Of a stretch of DNA of 64,000 bases, positions 36,124 to 48,100 are shown piece by piece. The notes beneath the pieces were generated by a model. That model saw only the letters and a program-made list of their open reading frames with translations. It made no database searches and was not told the origin of the DNA. Source of the DNA: Capitulum mitella (taxonomy: Eukaryota > Arthropoda > Thecostraca > Pollicipedomorpha > Pollicipedidae); the NCBI GenBank assembly GCA_030062745.1, contig CP099844.1, positions 8,765,551 through 8,829,550 of the forward strand. Direction: 5' to 3'. The first letter of the stretch is position 1. Every line of letters begins with the position of its first letter. The position numbers were made by a program, and so were the translations under genes.

Positions 36124-39100
36124 GCACCGCTAGCTTAAACAAGCCAACCTTCCTGAACCTTCCGCTGACGAGTGTGACCCACTTCGTCGACAGCCGCGGA
36201 GAAGCCGGGCATCTGTCCGGTTGCCGAGGGCAATGACCCTTGCGGCGAGTGGTGTGACGTGGACGGCGACTGCGCAGGCGGCGCCAAGTGCTGTCGCACC
36301 GGCTGCGGCAAGATCTGCAAGCCTGCAGGTGAGCCGCCGGGATCGGCCGGCATGGCACGCACGGACTAACTGTCCCTAAGATGCTTGCTCAGTGTCCATA
36401 TGCGCATATCTCATAACATCTAAATCGCCGCAAGTAAAATAGAGTTTCTGACTGAGCGTATTCGTGTTTCGTGAGAAGTCATGAGGGTGGCACGCGGCTT
36501 TCACGGAATTCCCGCGAAGATGTCTCTGATTTTCTTTAGGTTGCAGGACAGGGACTGGTATTGTGTAGTGTTAAGACGACGATGGCCTGGAGATGCCAGC
36601 AGCTCAGATTATACTGATGGTCGTGACTGAGTGAGGGATGCTCATACGCCACGAAACAGAGGAGCCTCATATCATCTAAGCATTCATCTCATTTCTGTTC
36701 GGCTCAGAAGGGACTTAGCATTACTTAAAACGAGTGGCCGAAGAGGTCAGGCATACTTTTCTTTGAAGCCGCCTCCTAAGGCTGCGACGTTGTCACGACT
36801 GTGTCCAGCAATTTGCGCAGCGGAATAAACGGTATTCATATTGTGCTTCTGCTTGCTCGCCCCGACAACGAAGACCCATTACAAAGCCATTTACTTCCTG
36901 CTACTCGAAAGAATATCTTCCGAGTCGACAGCGGAGACAGAGAGGGCCTCAAAGTAGACTAGCTCCCGGCGGGATCAAGGTTCTTTGTTCTGTGCCTACT
37001 CCCCGACTCACCCGATACGCTTTCACCGTCGCGCTCCGCAGCGCGCAAACCGTCGCCGTGATCATCTGGCATGCGGCGTTCTCCTGCCACACGGTGGATC
37101 GTTGGGCGGCTCACCTCTGTGACCTGTCCTCTGCAGACGACCCTGGCTTCTGTCCAGCCCAGCTGGCCACGCCCAACTGCTTCTTCCGCGACGACCAGTG
37201 CATCTCCAACAAGGACTGCCCGGGCAGCCAGAAGTGCTGCGACTCGCCCTGCGGCAGAAAGTGCACCACGGCAGGTCAGTTAAACTTCACTCCTTGCCGG
37301 AGCCTGCAAACAATTTAACTGAGCACTATTCGATTGAACTGCGCATGGGAAATGGTGGAGTGACGTTTATGGTGGACAAATTATTCAAATTACCAAAGTC
37401 ATAAAACGGAACCTGATGCATGAGTATGCGTAACAGTTTATTAGTTAACATAACACGTCGACATTCCTGGATCTTTGTCCCCATATCACCTCTGCTGCTA
37501 CTATTAATGGTCCCGCTGGTAGCTGTAGATTTCTGAGCTTCATTATATCATTCCGCATCCAAAATGAAACAGTTCAACGGACATCCAACACTCTGTGCGC
37601 TCTTACTTCGAAATTCGTCTGCTGTTATGCACTATACTTTCCAGAAAACGCCTTTGTTTTTAATGCTCGAGCCATGTGGTCTGACTATTGAGGCTCTGTG
37701 TCCTGAAGATACGTTGTCACTCCAAGTGCTGGAATTTTACTTGTTGATACAGTACTGTTAACAGGTAATTTAAATACGAAGACGGTGGAATAATCCATCG
37801 TAGTTTCGTGGCACCCCATCCAAGTTAGAGCGCTCTACAGTTTGTCTGCTGAGCCCGCCGTAGCCCCCCCCCCCCCCCCAGAACCTCTCCGCGTGTCTCA
37901 CTGGCCCACTCCGACAGGGTCTCCTTGCGAGATACTGCCGAATCTCCTCTTAAGTGTTGCGCAAGCAGCTTGCACTGTTACGGGCGCTCTCCGTCACAAT
38001 TGTGTTTTCCAGGATTAGGTCCAGAGGCTAACACGGTTTCCAACTTTGCACGCATAAGCGATGTCATCTAGACTTTTAATAACACCTTTCTGTAGTGCTT
38101 CACCAGCAACGCTTTTGTTCCATATAAGTTCGCTTTCCGAGTTCCAAGTTCCATATAATGTACGTTTACTTTTGCGCAAATCATTTTGTTTGCTCCCGGC
38201 CTGGACTTCTTAATGAAGGCATTGACGTTGTTTTACGAGCAGCTTATCGAATGCATCTCAGTCCCCATTCATTTCGATCCGTGATGGACCGTTCTCTGGC
38301 ACAAAACACTGTCCACGACAAATTAGGCATGTGAAGGCGTGCTACGTCGCGCATTATCGTTAATCGTGAATCGGTAATTCATTGTTGGATAAGGTGGTGA
38401 TGTATTGACAGCAGGCACGGCAGCCACTGGATCATTTGGTATTCATGCCCCACTCTCACTCGCCGTATCTATGCAGACAGCTTTACTTTCAAAGGCGTGG
38501 AGTGGGTCCCGACGCTAGTGCAGTCTTACAAGGCTTTCCCATTCAATGACTACATTTGCAGGTCTGGAGAGCGCTTAAGCTGTTAAATGCCTACAGGATA
38601 AAGCACGGCTCGTTTGTTATTCAAACCACTGAATCACGCTGGACTTGCTTCAACTCAGGACCGCCGTCCCTTTTTTCGTAGCTTGTAACACATGGTACCA
38701 TTTTTTCGTAGTCCGTATCACATGGTATCATGCTCGCTCTAAAATGTTACTGGAAAACTTCTCAGAGCATGTCAGCTTACACGGGAAATGGAGAAACATA
38801 GCGCATTTTCTGTATCCCCGATTATTTACCGACTACAGGATCCTACCACACGTCTGGCACCCCGGCCGTCGCTGTCGGATGTCACCTTTGCCCAGCTGCC
38901 CAGCGCAGCAGGTCCGGAGGCATACGGCGAGGTCCGACGCATGTCAACGGCCGACGATCAGTGGGGATCCACTTATACGGCCTCTCAACCCGTCCCAAGC
39001 GAAGTTGACCGGGGGACCTACTTACACGGTCCCCGGGCCCGTCACCGGCGGACTTGACCGGGGACCTCCCCACACGGTCCTCGGACCCGTCACCAGCGGA

Positions 39101-42100
39101 CTGAGCCGGGGACCTCCTCACACGAGGTCTGGATCCGTCAACAGCGGGCCTGACCGGAGGGCCTCCCCACACGGCCCCTGGACCCGTCAGCGGCGGGAAC
39201 GGCCCGGGAAGCTCCTCATACGGCGGCACCGGACCGGGCCTGGCCGGCCGGTCTGATGACCGCGGCAGCCCGGTCTCCGCAGCGCGCAGCCATCCCGCGC
39301 CGGCCTCCGCGGCCGGCATCAGTCGCCGCTCTCCATGACGGGCGCGTGGCATGCGGCTGCGCGAGTCGGCGGCCTCTGTGAGGTCGCCGCCAGCCGGCGG
39401 TCACTAAGCCGTCCGTGTCCGGCTCCGGCCCGGCCGGGGCGGCGGCGGCCGCCGCGCGCTTGAACCTGACGCGACCTCCGCAGGGCCAGCACGCGGCCTT
39501 CGCCGAGGCTGTCGTGGTAGGTTTGCTGGTCCCCCAGGAGGCCGCGAGTCCGTCTTAAACGTCACAGCATCGCACCCGCTCCTGACCACGACGCTTACAT
39601 AACTGCAGCGATTAACCGGGATGACTGCGCTGCATCCGCATGCACCGCCTGTTTGCATAAGGCGAATAAAGCGATGCGATCCAAAGTATCCGAGGAAACA
39701 GGAAAAACGTGCTGGCTTCACGAAAGACGTGGTGGACATTCCCACTAGACGTGAGAGGCGCATTAGGAGGATGGATGTTTCCTGCCATTTGCTCGGAGGA
39801 ACTGGAAATGTTAAGATTACATGAGCGTTAGTCGAAAGAACGTTACCTTTATAGAAGTACTCAAAATATGTTTTCAAGGGAGCAATGAGTCCCACATCAA
39901 CTGACTAGATTCTCGAAAATTACCCGCACCACTGTTTCAGAAGCTTAAGCCTTTCTGAGAAAATGTGCGCTACGTGCGGACCGTCCAAAGTCGCTTCAGG
40001 TGGCCATCATGTCATCGTTCGTCAAGGCCGGACTGTCGCGTGCGACGGGCCGTGTGTGGGGATCCAGCGGCGCTTCCACGTACGGCGGGCAGTAAATCTG
40101 TCCCGCCCGCGACCCGGTGTCAGTCGGCCGCGTCTGCGGCGGCGTCGAGCTCTTGACGGGACCCGGGATCGCCGAGAGTGAGGCCGGCAGCGGGGGTCTG
40201 ATGGGGTCGTGGCAGGGCTCTGGTGACGTTGGCCGAGCGGTCCCACACGACCGGAGGTCTGGTCGTTTCCAGGGCTAGCGGCCTTCACCCAGGACCGAGC
40301 TGCGCGGCTCGTGTGGATGCGCTGCAGGCGTGGATTAACTCGTAATCTGTCCGTGTCCAGTTTTGTTTTAACTCTACGAGCGAGAGCGAGAGAACGAGGC
40401 GAGGCTTGTGAAAAAGCAGTTAGCGAGATTTGTACAAATGTTCACTTTTATATGGAAACCTTATGAGCATATTTTGAGCAGCGTTTACTTTCTTTTACAA
40501 GTTGCTCGGCTTATTTTCTATTATCTTTTGCCTGTTGCCCGACTCGAGACCTACTCTGCTTATGCACTCCATATTTTTATTAGCACACAATGCCACCTGT
40601 CAGCTTACGCCGCGTGCAAGTCTTATGTTCATGTTTGTGGTTTTAGCAAAAGGTTGAATCAGAAAGCAACCACAGATAGCGTCCTTGGATTGATGTAATT
40701 CGGCTCTGAATGCCACTTTTCAAATCCCCAGCGGCCAGCTTATCGTATGCTGTATTGCGGTTAGTTCTAGAAACTTTCAAACGAAAGGTCTCACAGTACA
40801 AGGCAATGATGGTCACTTGTTCCAAAACTCCCTTTTCATATATACATCAAGTCATTTTTAGGTATATGATTCCTTTGTAATGATAAGGTTTAACGTTTGC
40901 GTTTAGCATGGCATTAGATATTTCTGGTCTGCGTTGTCAGCAGGTATAGGCATCTTTGGCACAACTATATTTATAAGATTATTAAAAAAAAACAAATGGA
41001 GCATGAAGATGGCTTTGTCCAAACAACTAGTTTTCATGTTATTTAAACGTTCCGTGAATTTGATTCCGGTGCCCAGTATGGTTTCTCGGAACAATGTTTT
41101 TTTTTATATTTTGTTTCATATAAGATTGTACTAAACCAGGTACGATCTTATTTCTTGTCTTCTGACATTTGCCTGTTCTAATCCATCCACTCAGAGCTGA
41201 TTGCTTCATGTGGGCAAGTTGTCCTTCGATATCGAGGATTTGGGACTAAGATGTTGTGCGTGCATCTGTTTCAGTTGGCGAAAAGCCCAATTTGTGCCCG
41301 AACCCGGACAAGTTGACTCTCAGTCCGGGCATGTTCTGCAAGAACGACCATCAGTGCCCACACGAGCTCAAGTGCTGCAAGAACGGGAGGGGAGACATGG
41401 GCTGCACTACGCCGAGTGAGTTACTCCTTCATTCCACTTCTCCCAATAGATCTGAACTGACAGGTCTCATGACTTTACTGCATGTCTGCACTCATACTAT
41501 AACCTCTAGTCGCAGTCCATCAACTGATTTTTTGTTTTATTCGGAGTCACAAACGTGCGGCACCCAGCTACTGGCGACTATTTTCTGCAACGCCGATGAT
41601 TTCTGACGTCGACGATATGATACTCGACCTAGGGTCGTCACCACGCCCCGAGACTGATGCGTCTGACGCTATAGCCAGTTATCAGTTTTGACCTCCCCCA
41701 TTCCCTTCCAATGGTTTCCTCGGTCTCGTGCCGTGCCCGTGAAGACACCACTGCTGCTGAGGCAGGGCCGTTCTTTTCGGCTTGTACCTCGGGGCTCAGC
41801 AGTCGCGAGAGGTCAGACCGACCAGACTGGTGACCTTCCCGGCTCGAGAGCTGGCCCACCAAACCGGTCGCTGACGGAGTTGTGTTCGCCGTACGGACGC
41901 CCGACGTCCCGTCGCCTTATCACGACGAAACGGCATTACCAGAAAGGATTAAAGACGGCTTTGCCACCGTATCTAGGTTACGACAGAAGCGATAACATTC
42001 CATCAGAATTCGCACAGGTGTTCAGTGCAATATCTGCGAAAGCAACGCCAGCCAAGTAATTACTAGCCGTTATGATAAGAATGCATTTGATATTTCAAAA

Positions 42101-45100
42101 CAGTTTACTACTAAGAATGCAGCGTCCAACGCTAAACCGGAATTAGGACGACTTGAGTCCCATTTATTTCTTACTTGCTATTACTTATTTTCATCTGAAC
42201 GAGACTGTTGGCAAGCGTTTGCTTAACGTTGAAAATTGAGCTGTTTCTCCCAGTTTCATAGTACGCCGACCTACTGAGCCTGTAAGACATGCAAATGCAA
42301 AAGTGCATATTCATGGACAGAATAAAGATATACCCACGAAGAACAACACGAAGATAAATATTAACAACTGATCATTGTTTTCAGCCGCGTACAGAACCAC
42401 CTGCCGTAACATCAAGTGCTCTAAGCGGGGCTTCTACTGCGTGGACACCGACAAGGGCCCGGAATGCATCAATAGTAAGTCCATAGTGCGTATAGGGGTT
42501 TCCGTTTCTTCTGTTTTATGTTTCCTCTTCAGAGCTTGTTTTTACAGAGAGAATGAAAGGAATGGAAATGTAGAAAACGAAAGAAAAGAAGTAAAGAGAG
42601 ACATAGCGTGAGGGAGAGGAAGAGAGACAGAGAAAGAGAGAGAGAAGGGAGAAGGAGAGGAGAGAAAAGAGGAAGAAGGAAATACGTTATGCTTAAACGC
42701 CTATATTCATCAATCCAACTGAATGTAAACGTTTGTTTAGGTGGACTTTAAAATCTGTTGTCTCTGTATGGACATGGACCCTCAGAATCCCGCCAATCAC
42801 ATTTTAACAAATAAGATAGACTGCATTCCAGACTGGCTACGTTAGTTGGTGTTTCTGTGGAAAATATTTGCTTTGAAAGTTTAACAAGTGTCTAACTATA
42901 GTCTCAACTGAAACAGAAGCTTCCGTCAGAGGCAATTTACCATGACTCAGTAGTGCATATAAGGCAGTGTGTCTAAATGTTGTTTGTAAGTGTTCCCGAT
43001 AGCGAACAGAGATTCTGTAACAGTTCGGGCGATTACTTTCCACCAGAGCCGAAGACCTCCTGTTCGGAGACGGTCTGTGATGACAACGCCAGCTGTCTGC
43101 AGAAGCGCGACAAGGCAGTCTGCGTTCGTAAGTATTCAACTTAAAGCGTTTTTTTAAGTTCCAGCACGAACTCAGTTGGACAAAAACGAGATCAACACGT
43201 AGCTAGCAACTCTATCTGTCATATCACAAGGCGGTAGATATTGGAGTGACCCGTGCTGAAAGCACCCTCATCCCCCTGATGGCGATTGTTACCCGTCAAC
43301 GAGATATCCCCTGATGTCTCGTTCCCCCCCCCCCCACGAATGACATTCCGTACTTTGTAGTCATTATGCGGAAATATAGAAAACACATGAGCGTTCAGAA
43401 TGCGCGAGGAATCCAAAGCTTACACGAGGAGTTCCAAAATTAGGTTATAACCTCACAATTGAGGGATCTTTGCAGATATTCCCAGTCATATGCCGCAGGG
43501 AACCTAGCCAATCATTCTCAAGGGCTTATAATGTCCCGCGATGTTTTGTGTGGGCAAAGTCTGGCCAAGACAGCTGGCTGTAATGCACGGTATTTTTATG
43601 AAGGTCGCGAGAATCTGCGGTTGGCTAAGTCACAATTAAGGAGCTTATGTGATCTTAGAATTTCGTTAGAAATGCTTGACGGTCAAGCTTTGACAGGTGA
43701 CCTCTCACTAAGCCGTTAAGCTTTGCTATTTTCCGTCATGGCCATGGTTGACGCAGCATAATTTCCTGTTTCAAATTCCTTGTAGTCTGAAAGGAGGATT
43801 TTTCCGGACCGTCTTCCTCGTCTTGCGTGTTATTTTTTCACAATTTATGAACGTCTGACGACGTATATAATACAAACCAACGTCTGACGACGGACAGAGA
43901 ACTAACTGGTCGAAACGTTGTGTAAACAATAACACACAAGACGGGGACGATTATCCAAGAAATTCCTCCACGCGTAATACCAACACCTCGTCTTAGTCAC
44001 TGTACAAAATCCTGTGGTCTTTTTTGTTTTCTTTGGCTATGCAAATTGTTTATTCCATTACCGCAAATGTTCGTTATTCACATAAAATGTATTCTAGAGA
44101 AATCCTGCTGAATGAAGGTAGTGCATGACCTCATCTTGGTTTTCCGATTTGCCAGCTACACGTGTCTAACTTGTTTTTCAGAGCTATCTGGTATTTCTAA
44201 GATATTCCACTGTACCTCGCAACATGCATTTTTGACTCATTTGCCATGGAACACATAAGATGGATCGAAATGTTTTATAATTTGTGAGCCGATTAGTTTC
44301 TGCGCTGAAGTCCTATTGCACTTTCTGTTTTTCGAAACTGTACCTCTAGAATAACTCATTTGTGAAAACTTTCAGTCCCGTGGCCCAAATTCGCGACCGA
44401 CCTGCAACTTGTCAGCAAACAGACCCATGTCCCTCATAATGCCTGGATCTCTCTTCCTGAGAGGATCTTTGTCCGCGACTGCGGTTGAGCTTATTTTCTT
44501 AACAGCGGCTCGTTTTTGTTATTCACCTACCGGCACACGAGCCGGCCGTCAGCCATGAGCCGACCCCGCGACCTTGACCGGCGGCTGGCCCGCGTTTCAG
44601 CGCACACCAAGGTCGGCCACTGCCCGCTGATCGCCACCGCGCTGCGGCCGTGCAAGAGGGCTCGCATCCTCTGCGAGGTGGACGAAGACTGCGAGGGCGG
44701 CGACATCTGCTGCACGGCCGGCTGCGTGCGCCGCTGCGTCAAGCCCCGTGAGTGTGCCGCCAGAGCTGCCGGCTGACGGGAAACGGGACCAATTGGGCCA
44801 GAGGGAACGGAGTGCGCCTGTTGTTTTCCCCAGTAACATTTGCCGTGGTCCTGTTCCGTCATGTTACGACAGCGTGTGAGTTAGTATCATTGCATGTTTC
44901 AGGAAGTCAAGCTGTTTTCATCTACTTTTGTTTCTGCAGAATGGAGTGTGTCGGACTGATGCATGGCAGTAAACAAAGTTTGATCGTGTTATTTCTGCGC
45001 GGATATCGCAACGGCAGTCTGATGGCAGGCGATAATCAATGTAATCAGCTGCATAATCCGTTCTCGTTTTCCCAGAAGTTTTTTCTGGATGTAATTAACG

Positions 45101-48100
45101 AGTTTGTTTAACATGTGCGGCCTCATAAAAATCGTGCATGCAATGCCTCAGACTTCTATTGAAACGTGACACCGTGATGGAGGCGACAATGGGCCTTTGT
45201 TCTTCTCCGCTAGTAGGTCTCTTTGTTACGGTTTTCGGGCAGTTTGAACATTCAAACACAGATGGTGACAATGAAACCGCGCGTTTTTCCACTCACCAAA
45301 ACATTGGGCCATATGGATCAAAACGGCGTCGAGAAAACCGTGTTGTGCAGTCGATTCCGCGAGGCTGCTGCAGCATAACAGTGAATTTGTGAAGCGACGT
45401 TGTTCTCAAGTGGCAGGTGTTTAATCACTGGCGTGACTGCAAAGCCTTCTGTGACTCCGGGATGGCTTTCTCCTCACGTCTTTGCGGTGGCTCTATGGTG
45501 CCAGAACGGCGTACTTTGTCGCTTTGATAATCCTCGCCACGGTCAGCTGGACTCCCGAGGCTCGCCGCCTTCCAGTTCACTTTAATTAGTTTAATCTTCG
45601 TTCGACACCATTCCTCCTCTGAACGCCACCACGCATCAGCAAGGGCTCGTCACGTCTAGCGCTGGTGGCCCTTTTGTTGTCCGTGACCGGGAACTCGGCC
45701 CGGAATCACGTGACCCAGTCGGGGGTGGAGTGTCGTGCGCCGGACGTGGGTCGCTTATGACCGGGTTGCATTGTTTCAGTGCGCACCGACTGCGCCTCGG
45801 TGGGCTCCTCGCTCTGCCGCACGGCTGGGTACGTCTGCCAGGACACCCCTAATGGAGCCGTCTGTGTCGAAGGTGGGTGAAGGTCTCGGGGAAGACGGCG
45901 GCTTGATGCGCTTTCAGCACGACATTGTCGAGCCAAGTTTTGCAACTGTTGGAGATGTGTCCTTTCACATGCTCATAAGACAGAGTGCCTAGCTGCCTTT
46001 TCCTATATATGCATTCCTGACTTTCTGTTTGGTGTTATGGTGTGAGAGAGAGACACTCATATGGCACTACTCAAGCTGTATGCTATTCCGTGATCTTGAT
46101 TCAAACTCATTCATAAAAAATCCGTGCGGAAAAAGTGCAATTAACAAAACTTCACTTCACTCTGCTCGAAATAAAGTAACCGGTTCGCCCCCAATGAATA
46201 TTCCCGGCCTTGTCCCAAAGGCCTTGGTAGTATTATCATTGTCTGGTGGCGTCTGCCGTCCATCTCTGTCGAGCTGCAATCAACTATAACTTGTCCAGGC
46301 TGGGCGCAGCACGCCCCAGACGGGCCGACGCCGGGCTACTTTGAATAAAGAATGGCCTGTCCTCTCCGAGAGTCGCCATTGAGGAGCCGGCCGTTTGTAG
46401 TGACACCGGGGACCACTGGTGCCTTTGTCTGCCATCTGAGAACCGTTGATAGTCTTGTCTAAGCGTTGATAGGTTTGCATCGGCCCAGTGATTCCTGACC
46501 ACCAAGGCGCAGTGCTGGAACGTCCGCCCGAAGCTGTGTCAGAGGGTTATAGCGTTTCATCTCCGTGCCACATAACACGAAAACGTTTCTAGCTCGCTGA
46601 AAGAGCAGGTGTTCCCATCAGCCAACGAGCGTTGTAATCTGGTAATGTGCAGCTTCACATTTAACTTTGCCTGCCTCCAAGGGCCAATCCGTTTAGTCAT
46701 ACCTGGATGGCCACTGCCAGTCAATCAGTGCCGGGATATCTGGGCACCCAACATGCTCACAGCGAGAGCCAATCAATCCAGTGATATCTGGGTGCCCACT
46801 CCGTCATCCAGTGAATCAGTCAATTTAGTGGTGGCTATGTCTGCACACCTCTGGGCGTTGGGCCAATCAGTCTAGTGGCATATGAGTGTTCACCCTGCCA
46901 CCGGCCCGGCTCCTTCCCAGCTTTCAGTCAAAGTCTCGTAACGAACCCTGGGAGCTGGGTAGGTCAATCCAGAAAGCAAGCTCGATTGAAGGGTAACTGT
47001 GCTCTGATGCTTTTGCGTGCCAAGTTCGTATCACAAACTTTCCAGCCACCGCGCTGAGGCGAAACGAACCGTCCTACTGCGCCACCGCCTACCGTGAGAT
47101 GAATCTGCCTTTCTGCAGTCAGGCCTGTCCGAGATACTGGGGATGGCGGACGAGATGACCCAGAGGTTGGGGCATGCAGCTTTAAGTCGCGAGGGTTGAG
47201 CTCAGATCGGACGGGTCGTGTAGCTTGCGCCTTCCCGCGAGATCTTTCCGCGACAGCAGAGTTTCGATTCTTTATGACTACGGCTGGTAAAAATACCAAA
47301 TGCAGAATCTAGGGCTGGGTCTCCTATGTGTTACATTGCTAAGGCAGTGTTGGGATCAGATCATACGGAGTAACGCCAGGACTTGCATATGATTCTAAGC
47401 CGTGGATCGTTTTCCAGCACAGCATCGACCGCATGCGTCGCCGCTACTTTCCTAACGCAGCCTATCGGTTATTTCGCTGGTGACTGATCCACAAAGGCAT
47501 ACCCTCGCGTCTAATCCTGGCTTATGTCGTCAAGCTGTCATCCCTTGAAATTCTGAATGTTGAGGCGACAGCTGTCTGGTAGCACTTACAGTGCTACCAC
47601 GCTTCTGTGTTTTTCCGCCAAACGGAACGCTGGGCTCGGCACGTGGCATTGTATCCAATAACATCATCTGGAATGTTTTCAATTCAACGCGAACAGCATA
47701 CCTCTGCCCTTTTTTTCGAAGCATGGTAGAAAGCATAGTTTTTGGCGACAGTAATTTACATGTCAAACAGGATGGGAGCTGATCACGGAGGTTGACTTCT
47801 CGTAATATGACAACACACGAAGCCTGTAAATCGCGTAATGAGCCCCTTTCTTTGGCGGGCGCGCATGTTTCCACCTGTTGTGCCAACGTGCTGGAAAAAT
47901 GGGTTTGTAATCGATGCATATTTGGGCTCTGCTCGCCGGGTTTCATTTGATGCATGTCTCCGCTCACATGAAGATCTATACAAAAGGGTTTTCCATGCCT
48001 GCCCAGGCTCGACCCCATTTTTTGTTAACCCTACTCCCGTATGGGAGATGGTTTTAGAAGACCCCTTCAGCTTTTATCTTGCCATTTCAAGGATTTTTGG

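Noticed and set aside
38645-39256. 203-codon open frame in intron 7
   Set aside because: Its open length is due to a 48-bp repeat with no stop; no domain and no splice support.
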